Source of the DNA: Candidatus Obscuribacterales bacterium
GTDB taxonomy: Bacteria; Cyanobacteriota; Vampirovibrionia; Obscuribacterales; Obscuribacteraceae
Length of the DNA: 64,000 nt
Direction: 5' to 3'
Assembly: GCA_020634035.1 (NCBI GenBank)
Contig: JACKCM010000001.1
Span: 248,001-312,000 of the forward strand
How positions within the stretch are numbered: position 1 is the stretch's first letter; each line of letters opens with the position of its first letter. Under the pieces are notes generated by a model. It did no database searches. It was not told the DNA's origin and was given only the letters and a program-made list of their open reading frames with translations. Below, piece by piece: positions 17,165-25,581 of this stretch. Both the position numbers and the translations under genes were made by a program.

Positions 17165-18028
17165 TCAGCTCAGGAAGCCGAGCTCGACCAGGGCAGCCCG
17201 CAGTTCCTCGGGCTTGTTGATGGTGACGATCTTGACGAGCGACTCGTCGGCCGCATCCACGATCGCCTGGCAGTTCTCGCGAACGCCTTCGTCCGTGGCG
17301 GACCAGTCACCGTCACGCCAAGCCTTGATGAAGGCGTCGGTCTCGCGCAGGGAGCCCTCCACGGCGATCACGGGAATGCCGCGCTTGAGGGCGCCGTAGA
17401 TCTCGTCCCGGGTGACGCCGCCGCCGTTCATGGCGATGATGGCGGTCTTGAAGCCGGCCATCTGCCAGCCCTCGAGAAGGGTCAGGTAGATGTCCAGGTC
17501 TCCGTCCCAGTCGAGCACTTCGGCGGGATCCTGCTGCACCACCATGGCGGCATGCTGACGGAAGTCGATGCGGCCGCCGTAGGCGTCGACGATCAGACCA
17601 CCGGTCTGGCCATCGAGCGCCATGATGTCGGTACGAGGAGTGGTGGACATGGCGATGCACGGGTAGGCGTTGGCCAGGACCGCGGGCATGTTGGTCACCA
17701 TGCCGTCGTTGACGACGCCGTCGCCATCGAGGTTGGCGGTGCCGCCGGAGAATGCCGTGCCACGAAACTCGGTCACGGTGTTGCCGTCTTCGTCGACGGT
17801 ACGGAACGCTTCACGGAAATAGCCGGGCATCGCGCTGACGATCTCGGGGCTGATGTGCTTGCAGCCACCGGCGATGCGAACGACTTCGCGCGCTGCCTGA
17901 ATTCCTTCACCACGGTCGACGGTGACCAGGTTGGCGAAAGCCGGAGGAACGGCCTGTCCGATGGAAAGGACATGCACCTGGCAGCCGCGTCCGTCGATGG
18001 TGATCTGGGGTCCGTAGTTCTTGCTCAA
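17165..18028 (-). CDS. SLOG/LSDAT-superfamily ligand-binding protein (first)
   Basis: 287 residues. The C-terminal half has a Rossmann-like nucleotide-binding pattern typical of the SLOG superfamily (LSDAT type, related to the TRPM-associated domain). It contains IIAMNGGGVTRDEIYGAL, where GGGVT forms the ligand loop, followed by IPVIAVEGSLRETDAFI, where GSLRETD is the second conserved loop. A Gly-rich segment (residues 90-140) precedes it. SLOG domains bind nucleotide-derived ligands, including ADP-ribose-type molecules, and the ligand here is unknown. The start codon appears to be TTG, with GAGGT 8 nt upstream. Its neighbour at 18134 is a second, divergent SLOG-like protein. Confidence 0.68.
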   Translation of the reverse strand: MSKNYGPQITIDGRGCQVHVLSIGQAVPPAFANLVTVDRGEGIQAAREVVRIAGGCKHISPEIVSAMPGYFREAFRTVDEDGNTVTEFRGTAFSGGTANLDGDGVVNDGMVTNMPAVLANAYPCIAMSTTPRTDIMALDGQTGGLIVDAYGGRIDFRQHAAMVVQQDPAEVLDWDGDLDIYLTLLEGWQMAGFKTAIIAMNGGGVTRDEIYGALKRGIPVIAVEGSLRETDAFIKAWRDGDWSATDEGVRENCQAIVDAADESLVKIVTINKPEELRAALVELGFLS

Positions 18029-18133
18029 AATTTTTACCTCGGTAGGGTGTTCGGGACATGAAAAGACCCACTCAGGAGCAGTCCCGGAGACTCCTGGGGG
18101 CCCGGTGAGCAGCCCTGGAAAGAGGCTGTCACC

Positions 18134-18964
18134 TTACTTGCTCTCGGGCTCGGGCTGAGCTTCAACCAGAGCATCGAGCTCGATAAGCTTTTCTCGCATG
18201 TGGTCGATGTCGTTCTCGCACACATGAACCGTCGGATGGTCCGCCAGGAACTTATCGTCATTAGCAAGCTCATCGCATTTGCGACCGCTGCCTTTGACAA
18301 GAAGCACGTTCCATGCCGGATTCCTCTGGCCATGTATCGCCCAGGTACGTATCTCCTTTTCGGTGACACCGCCGCCATTGTAAGCAAGCAGCAGTCCCTT
18401 CCAGGAGAGCGGGATGAGCGAATGCACGATTCTGACGCATTCTTTGAATTCATCGTCCCAGGAGGCCTGCATATCAGCGCTGGGCTGCAAGAGGACACAA
18501 CTGGTCTGAGTCGGATGAATGATCGTGCAGTATTCACTGTCCGGTTCATCCGAGATGATAATGCCGTGCTGGGTATAGCGAAGATGTCCTACCTTGGCAA
18601 TGACCCCCAGCATAGCGGCTTTATCACAATACTTTTCGATGGCTGGAAAAACCTCGGTAATTCCAGGAATGACGATTTCCGGATTGTCTTTGCGAACCAT
18701 GCGAGTACCGCCGAAGAGACAGAGTCCGGAGAACCGGGGCAGGCTCGGGTCAGTCTGACCTTCTGCCGTGCGACCGGTCAAAGCTAACTCCAGGTTGCGG
18801 AGTCCGACTGCGTCCTGAGGAGACATCAGACCGCACCCCCCAGTGCCCCGCAAGACAAAATGCCTTACGTCCCGAGCACTGTTCAACCCGAAGAGTTGAG
18901 ACTTATCTACCCCGCTCTGAATAAAGAGAGACGGGGCGTTGTCGTAAAACGACGAATTTGACAT
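18134..18964 (-). CDS. SLOG/LSDAT-superfamily ligand-binding protein (second)
   Basis: 276 residues. It is distantly similar to the adjacent 17165 product in its C-terminal half: YNGGGVTEKEIRTWAI, then NPAWNVLLVKGSGRKCDELA, where GGGVT and GSGRxxD match the two ligand loops of the SLOG fold. It also has FGGTRMV (near residue 84), a first glycine loop common in such folds, which I do not see in the first paralogue. A ligand-sensor role is inferred; no catalytic residues are obvious. Excellent Shine-Dalgarno (AAGGAGGG, 8 nt). Codon use is less GC-biased than in 17165. It is first in the minus-strand operon, and a long inverted repeat at 19030-19086 lies in its leader. Confidence 0.6.
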   Translation of the reverse strand: MSNSSFYDNAPSLFIQSGVDKSQLFGLNSARDVRHFVLRGTGGCGLMSPQDAVGLRNLELALTGRTAEGQTDPSLPRFSGLCLFGGTRMVRKDNPEIVIPGITEVFPAIEKYCDKAAMLGVIAKVGHLRYTQHGIIISDEPDSEYCTIIHPTQTSCVLLQPSADMQASWDDEFKECVRIVHSLIPLSWKGLLLAYNGGGVTEKEIRTWAIHGQRNPAWNVLLVKGSGRKCDELANDDKFLADHPTVHVCENDIDHMREKLIELDALVEAQPEPESK

Positions 18965-19029
18965 CGCTGACCCTCCTTTCAGTTAAGGGTTAGGTAAGAA
19001 CGGTGGGTTCATCTATCCGATGCCTCCAT

Positions 19030-19086
19030 CAAGAAACTGTTAACCTCGCTTCGGCGTTTGCCGAAGCTGAGGGTAAGAGTTTCTTG
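19030..19086. repeat. 57-bp near-perfect inverted repeat in the SLOG operon leader
   Basis: CAAGAAACT (19030-19038) pairs with AGTTTCTTG (19078-19086). The pairing continues inward through CCTC/GAGG to CTTCGGC/GCCGAAG around a GTTT loop, with a few mismatches. There is no T-run on either side, so it is more likely a structured 5' leader or a protein-binding cruciform than a terminator. It lies 66-122 nt upstream of the 18964 start. Confidence 0.75.
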
Positions 19087-19397
19087 ACGGAAAGGTTATT
19101 TGCTGGAGAAGCTACCTGGATGGAATCTGGGATAGAGAACAGGTAGACTCTATGACTTCTCATCACCTCTTTAAAACTAAAAGAATGATCAGCCACCTCT
19201 TGACAAAGAACTTAAAACTCTTGTGTACCAAGTGTTTCGAGCCTCTCTACCTAGTATTGCTCGACATCTATCTTCACGTCCCAGAGTGCCGAATTTGTTC
19301 TCTTAGCTAGCGCAGGTCCAGGAAAACCGGAGCCAACATCACCTGAGCAGATATGACAGGAATGGTGTTGATCCGTTTCAAAAACATCGAAGTTTTT

Positions 19398-19416
19398 ACT
19401 ATCACGTTTAGTGTAT
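19398..19416 (+). repeat. ACTAT/TATAGT intergenic element, copy 6
   Basis: ACTATCACGTTTAGTGTAT, preceded by five T. It is located inside the 1.3-kb non-coding region and not beside a recognised 3' end. Confidence 0.6.
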
Positions 19417-20302
19417 CACCAAGAAAAAATTAACTCAGCAAAAGCGTCTCCACTAACTCACCAGAAAAATCTATTCAGTTTTAAAAATGACAGATGATCT
19501 GGGGCTGGCAATCTTTCCAAAGGTCAATTTTTCAGGGCACATCTAAGGTTTATTTAGATTGCATATCTTTTGGATAGAACAGAGTTCGCTTGGGACCGCT
19601 GTCACTGAATAGGTACCAGATCGGGTTCGCATTAAGCAAATTTCCCTTAACGACTCTTGGAAAATGTGCCTGTTAATGATCTGTTTATCCTTCCGGAGTT
19701 CTTAGCAACTTCTCGATGGAGCCAGCAAATCGATGTCAACACCAATATCCAAGGGTTTGTTACAATTCGCGCGATGATTCGGGCGCGTTTAATCTTTTGC
19801 TTTATTAGATACTTCGTTAACAGCGCTAAGCCTTAATAGCCAGATCTTATCTAGAGGCTATAGCTTCAGATGCTCAATCTTCAGTGAATGAAAAGCTCAT
19901 ATAAGTTCGGGATACGCATGAGATATACAGCCTGAAGTAAAGCGTCTTTGACATGTTTCGAGGTAAACACTGAAGTTATATCTGCGAAAACTCTATTGCC
20001 TTTCATATATAGAAAGACCTAGTCTGAAGTCACATTCCACCTTGACTTCCAGCAGGACCGTTCACAACCTCTCTAAACATCCATAAATACGACAATTCAC
20101 GTCATTTGGACCAGGCTTTAGAGCCCCTGAGGTTGGACCGAATTCTTGTTGGCAGACCGGGAAGGAATGTCAGTTTCGCCTTTCGTCTCGTACGAACAGG
20201 TGATTTTTTGGCGCCGGGAATTTCTTCCGGAGCTTTTAACCTACGGCCGCGCGACCTGCCCTGCACGGCAGACAAGCACGGCTAACACATGAGGAGATTT
20301 AC

Positions 20303-21541
20303 ATGAGTAAGTCGAAGTCTATCAAAGGCAATTCGGTGGTTCGCGAGCAGGTCCCTGAGGGCTGGCTGAAGCGCATCATCGAGGCCGACGAAGCACACAC
20401 CAACGAGGTGATGTCTAGCAGGGTCGAGTACCCGGACCCTGAGGATTATGTGGATCTCGACGCCCCGGCGCTGGAGAAGCTCGGTTTCACCGAAAAGGTC
20501 GATTTCGACCCGGAAGAGATCGAGATGCTCTACGGTCGTGGCTCGAGCCGCAAGCGTCGCAATCGCGACCGTCGCAACCAGCGCAGCAAGAAGAGCGATC
20601 GCAGCAAAGGCAAGAGCTCGGGCGGCGGCGGTGGTCAGGGGAGCCGCAAGCTCCCAAACCCTAAGGCAGTCGCAGCTGAAGTGCAAGCGATCATGGGCAA
20701 CATCAAGCCGGTCGACAAGTCCGGCAATCTGGTGCTCTCGTCCTGGAACATGGAGTTCCTGGATGCCTCCAAGGCGAAGTTCTTCCTGGAGACCTACGAG
20801 ATCATCGTGCCCCAGAGCCATCTCATCGCCTGCAGCGAAATCACGCAGGCCGGGCTCGACGTGATCGCCAACGCCATCGGCTACAAGGCGTATGCATCGG
20901 TGGAGAACAACCGCAATCAGGCGGTCGGCTTCCTGGTGCATCCTCGGCTGCGAGTCAAAGGGTCGCCCATCTCCTACGATGACGTCGGCACGGTTCAGGG
21001 CATCCCGAACCTGCGTCCGGCGTTCCGCCTCGACCTGGAAGACACCGCCACCGGTGAAGAATTCGCCGCGGTGGTCGTCCACCTGAAGTCGATGCGCGGA
21101 GGACCGAAGGTGACGGCTCCGGTGCGCCGCCAGCAGTGCCGCAAGATCGCGGACAACCTGATGGGCACGAAGGTCGCCATCTTCATCGGCGGTGACTGGA
21201 ACACCTTCCTGGATTCCAGCACCGACACCGACCCGCTCGAGGACGAGGGCTTCACCCTGGTCAACCCGAATGACAAGACGGCCACCCACGCCATGGGCAG
21301 CCGCCTGGATGGCTTCTTCAAGAGGGACACCGGCACGCCGGTGGGGCGCATGCGCGTCTTCAACCTCTGGAACAACACCAAGATCACTCGGGCTCTGTCC
21401 GACCACGGTGTGGTTCGGATCCACTGGCGGATCTGCACCGCAGGCGTCGGCAACGACCCCACCTGCGGCACCACGCCTCGCACCGACGGGCCCTTCTCCG
21501 TCGACGGCGATGGCCAGACCGAAGTCGACGTGACTCCGTAA
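20303..21541 (+). CDS. Endonuclease/exonuclease/phosphatase (EEP) family protein with basic tail
   Basis: 412 residues. Residues 1-60 are acidic and variable. Residues about 75-115 are an Arg/Lys/Ser/Gly-rich disordered stretch (RKRRNRDRRNQRSKKS and GGGGG) likely to bind nucleic acid. The catalytic domain starts near 140, with SWNMEFLD (Asn/Glu metal site), CSEI, VVHLKS, FIGGDWNTF (Asp-Trp-Asn) and LSDHGVV (catalytic Asp-His). EEP enzymes cleave phosphodiesters in DNA, RNA or lipids and sugars; the basic tail favours a nucleic-acid substrate. GAGGAG supports the ATG. It heads a four-gene unit (20303-24872) whose genes are separated by terminator-like hairpins. Third positions are strongly G/C. 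Confidence 0.82.
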   Translation: MSKSKSIKGNSVVREQVPEGWLKRIIEADEAHTNEVMSSRVEYPDPEDYVDLDAPALEKLGFTEKVDFDPEEIEMLYGRGSSRKRRNRDRRNQRSKKSDRSKGKSSGGGGGQGSRKLPNPKAVAAEVQAIMGNIKPVDKSGNLVLSSWNMEFLDASKAKFFLETYEIIVPQSHLIACSEITQAGLDVIANAIGYKAYASVENNRNQAVGFLVHPRLRVKGSPISYDDVGTVQGIPNLRPAFRLDLEDTATGEEFAAVVVHLKSMRGGPKVTAPVRRQQCRKIADNLMGTKVAIFIGGDWNTFLDSSTDTDPLEDEGFTLVNPNDKTATHAMGSRLDGFFKRDTGTPVGRMRVFNLWNNTKITRALSDHGVVRIHWRICTAGVGNDPTCGTTPRTDGPFSVDGDGQTEVDVTP

Positions 21542-21575
21542 GGACCAGTCGCGTCACTTCGTAGCCGAACCGTGC

Positions 21576-21611
21576 AGAGGGCTGGAGCGCAAGCTTCAGC
21601 CCTCTGTTTTT
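21576..21611 (+). terminator. Intercistronic terminator
   Basis: AGAGGGCTG pairs with CAGCCCTCT and is followed by GTTTTT. It ends 38 nt before the start codon of the DUF502 gene. Confidence 0.88.
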
Positions 21612-21649
21612 GCTGAAGAACAAACACATTAACCGGAGGCAAATTCTAC

Positions 21650-22312
21650 ATGCAAGTGGATTTGATCAAGAAGAAGGCTGGTGGATTCACCGTCCTCGTC
21701 ATGCGAGGTGCGGTCTTCCTCGGAGCCCCACTTCTTACCATCTGGCTGATCAACTTCCTGGCGAATACCGCTGACAGTTTCGTCGGCACTTTCGTTCGGG
21801 CAGTGGCAGGACTCTTCTTCTCGGATGCCACCATGAAGTCCGAGACTGTCGTACTCCTGCTTCCCTACCTCAGCCTGGTGGTCGCAATTCTGGTAGCCGC
21901 CTTCTTCGGAATGGTGGCATCGTTTCACTACGGCAAACGGGGGCTGAGGCTGATTGACGGTCTCATCCTCTGGATTCCGGGCATCAACCGCATCTATCGA
22001 ACGGTGCGCAATGTCCTGGATATGGTCGGCGGACAGGAAGACGGAGCACCGCGTTTCTCGCGCACCGTCTGGCTGACCACCGACGGTCGTGTCGAGCTTG
22101 CTTTCGTCAGCAACGAGAAAGTTGAGGACGGAATCAAGCTGCTGACGGTCTTCGTCCCGATTCAGGCGCCCAACCCCCTCGGGGGTCGCATCTACCACGA
22201 TGTGCCTGAAGACCAGACGACTCCGTCAGGACTGACCATGGAGCAGTCGCTCCAGTTCGTCATCTCTCTGGGCGCCGCCCAGAGCAAAACCGTGGAGAAG
22301 GGGGAGCAATAA
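21650..22312 (+). CDS. DUF502-family membrane protein
   Basis: 220 residues. Two transmembrane helices (about residues 18-40 and 63-90) flank a short loop. The family-defining cytoplasmic segment LILWIPGINRIYRTVRNVLD follows near residue 105-125, then a beta-rich soluble domain with RTVWLTTDGRVELAFVSN. DUF502 proteins are widespread in bacteria and plants and lack a firmly established biochemical role. GGAGG lies upstream of the ATG at 21650. The gene lies between two terminator-like hairpins; the downstream one overlaps its stop codon. Confidence 0.82.
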   Translation: MQVDLIKKKAGGFTVLVMRGAVFLGAPLLTIWLINFLANTADSFVGTFVRAVAGLFFSDATMKSETVVLLLPYLSLVVAILVAAFFGMVASFHYGKRGLRLIDGLILWIPGINRIYRTVRNVLDMVGGQEDGAPRFSRTVWLTTDGRVELAFVSNEKVEDGIKLLTVFVPIQAPNPLGGRIYHDVPEDQTTPSGLTMEQSLQFVISLGAAQSKTVEKGEQ

Positions 22313-22323
22313 GCTCCTTCTCC
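22294..22323 (+). terminator. Stem-loop overlapping the DUF502 stop codon
   Basis: GGAGAAG...GGAGC pairs with GCTCCTTCTCC. The stop codon lies in the loop. The downstream T-tract is weak (gttgctttct). Confidence 0.6.
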
Positions 22324-22402
22324 GTTGCTTTCTAAAACGAGGACCCAAGCTGCAATGCAGCCGCTTGGGATTCTCCAACAAAAATCCAAACAGGAGACGC
22401 AA

Positions 22403-22930
22403 ATGTCTGCAAACGTTATCACCTATCTGAAGGAAGGCAACTTCTGGGAATTCGACGGGCAGAAGCACTTCAGCCCCGACTCAGCGTTCTCGCGCCGCAA
22501 CCGGCTCTCCGGCAAGCGCGAAAAGACGCTGCGGATTTCCGAACCCGAGACCAACACTGACCGCCGCATCCTCAACTTCGAGGGGCTCGGTGCAATCATG
22601 GCATTCGCTCTGGAGAACGGTATCACCTGGATCCAGTTCGAGCGGTGCACGGTTTCGGTCAACTACCTCCGCATGGCAATGCAGTTCCGCGGCGCCAACG
22701 GATGGTTCTGGGATGTTCTGGACAACACCGAAGATCACGACTTCGACCCGAACGTTCCCACCCCTGGCGGCTGTTGGGGAGAGGCCAAGGCGCTCCTCGC
22801 AGACGCAACCGAACAGGAGAAGTACGCAACGCTTCTTCGGGCCGCTTCCCGGCTCGATGAAGCCGCAGAGGTCGAAGCGGAGATTCTCGAGAAGAAGAAC
22901 CGCGCTCGTCAGCTGCGCACTGGCCGCTAG
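22403..22930 (+). CDS. Hypothetical protein, 175 residues
   Basis: A soluble, charged protein with no recognised family. The N-terminal half is polar and Arg-rich (SRRNRLSGKREKTLRI). The middle carries aromatic residues (TWIQFERCTVSVNYLRMAMQ, GWFWDVLD). The C-terminal 45 residues are a Glu/Ala/Arg-rich helix (LLRAASRLDEAAEVEAEILE) likely to be a coiled coil. I use the ATG at 22403, which has CAGGAG 7 nt upstream, rather than the ORF opening 26 codons earlier. It sits inside the 20303-24872 unit and shares its GC3 bias. A strong hairpin follows. Confidence 0.65.
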   Translation: MSANVITYLKEGNFWEFDGQKHFSPDSAFSRRNRLSGKREKTLRISEPETNTDRRILNFEGLGAIMAFALENGITWIQFERCTVSVNYLRMAMQFRGANGWFWDVLDNTEDHDFDPNVPTPGGCWGEAKALLADATEQEKYATLLRAASRLDEAAEVEAEILEKKNRARQLRTGR

Positions 22931-22961
22931 TCCGCGTCACAAACGGATCCGGCGTTGAACA

Positions 22962-22999
22962 GCGAGAGGCATCACGTCGATGCCTCTCGCTTCTTTGTT
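22962..22999 (+). terminator. Intercistronic terminator
   Basis: GCGAGAGGCATC pairs perfectly with GATGCCTCTCGC, followed by TTCTTTGTT. It ends 31 nt before the start codon at 23031. Confidence 0.85.
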
Positions 23000-23030
23000 A
23001 ACCAACTCAAAAACGAAAGAGGTAACTATC

Positions 23031-24872
23031 ATGACGAAGTACACGCTTAAGAACATCTCGGGCAAGAATGCCCCCACTTGCGGCCACCACGGCACCCAGA
23101 TCCTTGTCGGTGAGGGTGAAGAGAACTATCCGTTCCCGACGGCCGCCGACCTGGTCAAGGAAGCGCTCAAGAACGCGCAGCTCGCCGAGACCAAGAAGAA
23201 GAAGACCCGCAAGACCAAGAAGAGCCGCGCCAAGAAGCAGACCAAGGTCGTTCTGGCCAAGCTCATGAAGCAGCCGGTCGACCTGCGTGAGACCCTGGGC
23301 ATCAAGCCCAAGGCGATCATCCCCGACACCGACAGCACCATCGGCCACACCCTGGTCGAAGGCGCCGACGGCATCCAGGAGCTCATGATGGCTCGTCAGT
23401 TCGACGGCATCATCGAGTCGCGCTTCGGCAACATCTACGGCGCCGTGCACTGGGCGAAGCACCACATGCCCGACAAGTACCACGAGGCCGCTGTGAGCCT
23501 GTTCACGCAGCTCAAGGCCCTCAAGGAGCGCTACGCCGAGGCACTGCCCATGGTGATGCAACAGCTCATCAAGCAGAACCCCGAGGTCCCTGTGCCGACC
23601 CTGCTCCAGCATGCCGTCAAGCTGCTGGACCAGCAACTGGCGCAGATCCTGTTCATCCTGAACGTCTACGCCGACTCGTTCGGTCAGTATCGGGATGAGC
23701 GCTTCTCGGCGGAGCTGGACGCGGTGTCGTTCTTCTACGAGCAGGCTTTCCTGCTCTTCCAGAAGCTGAACCCGAACGATGTGGCCGAGGAAGAGGACAT
23801 CACCAAGGTCGAACCTCAGATCGACCTGTCCACCTTCCACGTCGGCGACGTGTTCCTGGCTCGCTTCACCGGCATGGGTCTGAGCACCATCCCGGGGTCC
23901 AAGGGTCCGATCGGCGCCCACGCGCTGCAGGTCCCCTACGACATGCATGACGTGCTCACCATCATGCTGCCGCTCTTCGCCCACGAGTTCCGTCACAACA
24001 TCTTCTACGACATCCCCGGGATGGCGGAGGAGCTGACGGAGGCGCTCAAGCAGGCGATCCTCGATGCCGTGGAGTCCGGCGAGATCAAGCTCGTCAACGA
24101 CACGGTCAAGCTCGGTGAATCGGAACTTCCCGCCGGGGAGCTGCTCGCCAAGATGGTGGTGGATTCGATCGGTGAGATCGACGCCGACATCTCCGGTGGT
24201 GTCATGCTCAATGGTCCGGCCTTCCTCTATGCGATGGTCATGTCCTTCCCGGCCATGATGATTCGCGGGTCGAAGGTCTCCGAGGCGACCAAGCTGCTCC
24301 GCACGAGCTCGGTCTACGAGCTGGAGGAGCAGGAGGACGGCAGCAAGGCGCTGCGGTTCGAGCCGCATCCGCCGGACTACATCCGCACCCACATCGTCGG
24401 CGCTGCTCTCCGGCACATCGGCTTCCCCGAGGAGGCCGACCAGCTGCGTGAGCTGTCCGACATCGCGGTGGGCGAGGTTCCTGAGTTCATCACCTGGACC
24501 GATGCTGAAGAACAGGTCGACATGACCATCAGCATCCCGGTGGCGGACATCCAGGCGGCCGCGCCCGTCATCGCCAAGACGCTGATCAGCCACAAGCTGA
24601 AGTCCTTGGGCGATCGCGCCACCGAAGATTTCGTGAACTGGACCCCTCGTCGCGAGGAAAAGGTCCAGGCTCTCGCGGATCAGCTGGTGGCCGGCAAGGC
24701 GGACATCCCTGAGGACGTCGGCTCGGTGTACGCCACGTACATCGGCGCCGCCGCCATCGTGGCCTACTGGAAGAAGGTGGCCAAGGGAGGCGATCCGGTG
24801 GAGTCTGCGAAGCAGGTCAACAAGACCGCGCTGAGCATGATGAAGACCCTGCGGGCCAAGTTCGAGGGCTAA
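23031..24872 (+). CDS. Putative zinc metallopeptidase (HEFRH motif), 613 residues
   Basis: The key feature is LFAHEFRHNIFYDI (HEFRH, residues 318-322), an HExxH zinc site followed about 60 residues later by SIGEIDADISGG, whose Glu382 is a plausible third zinc ligand (gluzincin-like). The N-terminal 75 residues include a Lys-rich block (TKKKKTRKTKKSRAKKQTK) that may bind nucleic acid or membranes. The region 95-300 is helical and acidic. I recognise no named family. The ATG at 23031 is preceded by AAAGAGGT. It is the last gene of the 20303-24872 unit, closed by two strong hairpins and element copy 7. The peptidase function is inferred from the motif only. Confidence 0.6.
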   Translation: MTKYTLKNISGKNAPTCGHHGTQILVGEGEENYPFPTAADLVKEALKNAQLAETKKKKTRKTKKSRAKKQTKVVLAKLMKQPVDLRETLGIKPKAIIPDTDSTIGHTLVEGADGIQELMMARQFDGIIESRFGNIYGAVHWAKHHMPDKYHEAAVSLFTQLKALKERYAEALPMVMQQLIKQNPEVPVPTLLQHAVKLLDQQLAQILFILNVYADSFGQYRDERFSAELDAVSFFYEQAFLLFQKLNPNDVAEEEDITKVEPQIDLSTFHVGDVFLARFTGMGLSTIPGSKGPIGAHALQVPYDMHDVLTIMLPLFAHEFRHNIFYDIPGMAEELTEALKQAILDAVESGEIKLVNDTVKLGESELPAGELLAKMVVDSIGEIDADISGGVMLNGPAFLYAMVMSFPAMMIRGSKVSEATKLLRTSSVYELEEQEDGSKALRFEPHPPDYIRTHIVGAALRHIGFPEEADQLRELSDIAVGEVPEFITWTDAEEQVDMTISIPVADIQAAAPVIAKTLISHKLKSLGDRATEDFVNWTPRREEKVQALADQLVAGKADIPEDVGSVYATYIGAAAIVAYWKKVAKGGDPVESAKQVNKTALSMMKTLRAKFEG

Positions 24873-24897
24873 CTCTTACCAGAGCGGTATGGGGCAT

Positions 24898-24925
24898 CCC
24901 CGGTAAGACCTAGGTCTTGCCGGGG
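24898..24925 (+). terminator. GC-rich hairpin after the HEFRH gene
   Basis: CCCCGGTAAGACC pairs with GGTCTTGCCGGGG (one G-U). There is no T-run. It precedes the true terminator by 40 nt. Confidence 0.7.
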
Positions 24926-24965
24926 CTCTGCCCTTGACCGAACCCTTTGACTGAACCGCTCCTTC

Positions 24966-25004
24966 GACAACGTGGCAGGCTAACCCCTGTCACGTTGTCT
25001 TTTT
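24966..25004 (+). terminator. Intrinsic terminator
   Basis: GACAACGTG...CAGG pairs with CCTG...CACGTTGTC and is followed by five T. It ends the 20303-24872 unit. Confidence 0.88.
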
Positions 25005-25015
25005 AATCACTCTTT

Positions 25016-25034
25016 CTATTATTTTTTATAGTAT
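25016..25034 (+). repeat. ACTAT/TATAGT intergenic element, copy 7
   Basis: CTATTATTTTTTATAGTAT, preceded by a pyrimidine tract (actcttt) and followed by TTTT. It lies just beyond the 24966 terminator. The minus-strand ORF at 25026-25262 ends inside it. Confidence 0.68.
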
Positions 25035-25262
25035 TTTTAAGGTACAGGCTGCGGGCTGGATGGCTTTGAAACTCTGGTCGTGGTTGTTGTCGGAGAAGGT
25101 GTCAAAGGTATAACCGGCTTTAGAGGCTTCCTGGTGCATTGCCTGGTGGTCTTTGCGGTCGCCGGAGATGACGGAGTCTTTGGAGGTGCCTTCGGATGCG
25201 CGGTCGCCTTGGTTATTGCGTTCGACCTGGTCCTGTGGTTTGTTGATCTCTTTGCCGGACAT
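25026..25262 (-). CDS. Possible small hydrophilic protein
   Basis: A 78-codon reading frame (from the ATG at 25262) encodes a soluble, Asp/Lys/Gln/Ser-rich product (MSGKEINKPQDQVERNNQGD...), and its stop codon lies within element copy 7. The composition looks protein-like, while the overlapping plus-strand ORF looks like its antisense. The ribosome-binding site is poor. The placement fits the rule that these elements sit at gene ends. No family recognised. Confidence 0.35.
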   Translation of the reverse strand: MSGKEINKPQDQVERNNQGDRASEGTSKDSVISGDRKDHQAMHQEASKAGYTFDTFSDNNHDQSFKAIQPAACTLKIL

Positions 25263-25355
25263 AGGGGATATATGCCCTTCAGAGAGATGGGTTGTGAATT
25301 TCAGAATTATCTTGCAGGTTTTCAAAATTGTTTTGCAGGTAGTAGTCCCTTTTTC

Positions 25356-25370
25356 ACTATCTTCTATAGT
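25356..25370 (+). repeat. ACTAT/TATAGT intergenic element, copy 8
   Basis: ACTATCTTCTATAGT, a perfect five-base dyad preceded by five T and a C. It lies about 210 nt downstream of the minus-strand gene 25582-25896. Confidence 0.72.
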
Positions 25371-25581
25371 TGTATGAAAAGGAGTAAAAAACCGAAAGTG
25401 GTGGCAGATATAATCCGTTATGTTTCAGTCCAAGCCCTGTAGAAATCAGCATTTCCAGCTTCGAGTGTCCAATTTCATAATTTTGGGGCATCCTCCGAGA
25501 GCCGAGGCCGGTTTATCAAAAGTGAAATACGGTACTTAATCAATAGAGGCACAATGTTCACGAACTCTTGACGATAGGATA

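Larger units (their letters stand above)
18965..20302. other. 1.3-kb divergent non-coding region
   Basis: No ORF is supportable in these 1338 bases between divergent operons. It contains the 57-bp inverted repeat at 19030, the GCTAGCGCAGGTC motif (19306-19318), and element copy 6 at 19398. Copy 6 is the only copy not next to a recognised gene end, so an unrecognised transcript such as a small RNA may end near 19390. The composition is AT-richer than the flanking genes. Just before 20303 there is GAGGAG. Confidence 0.5.
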
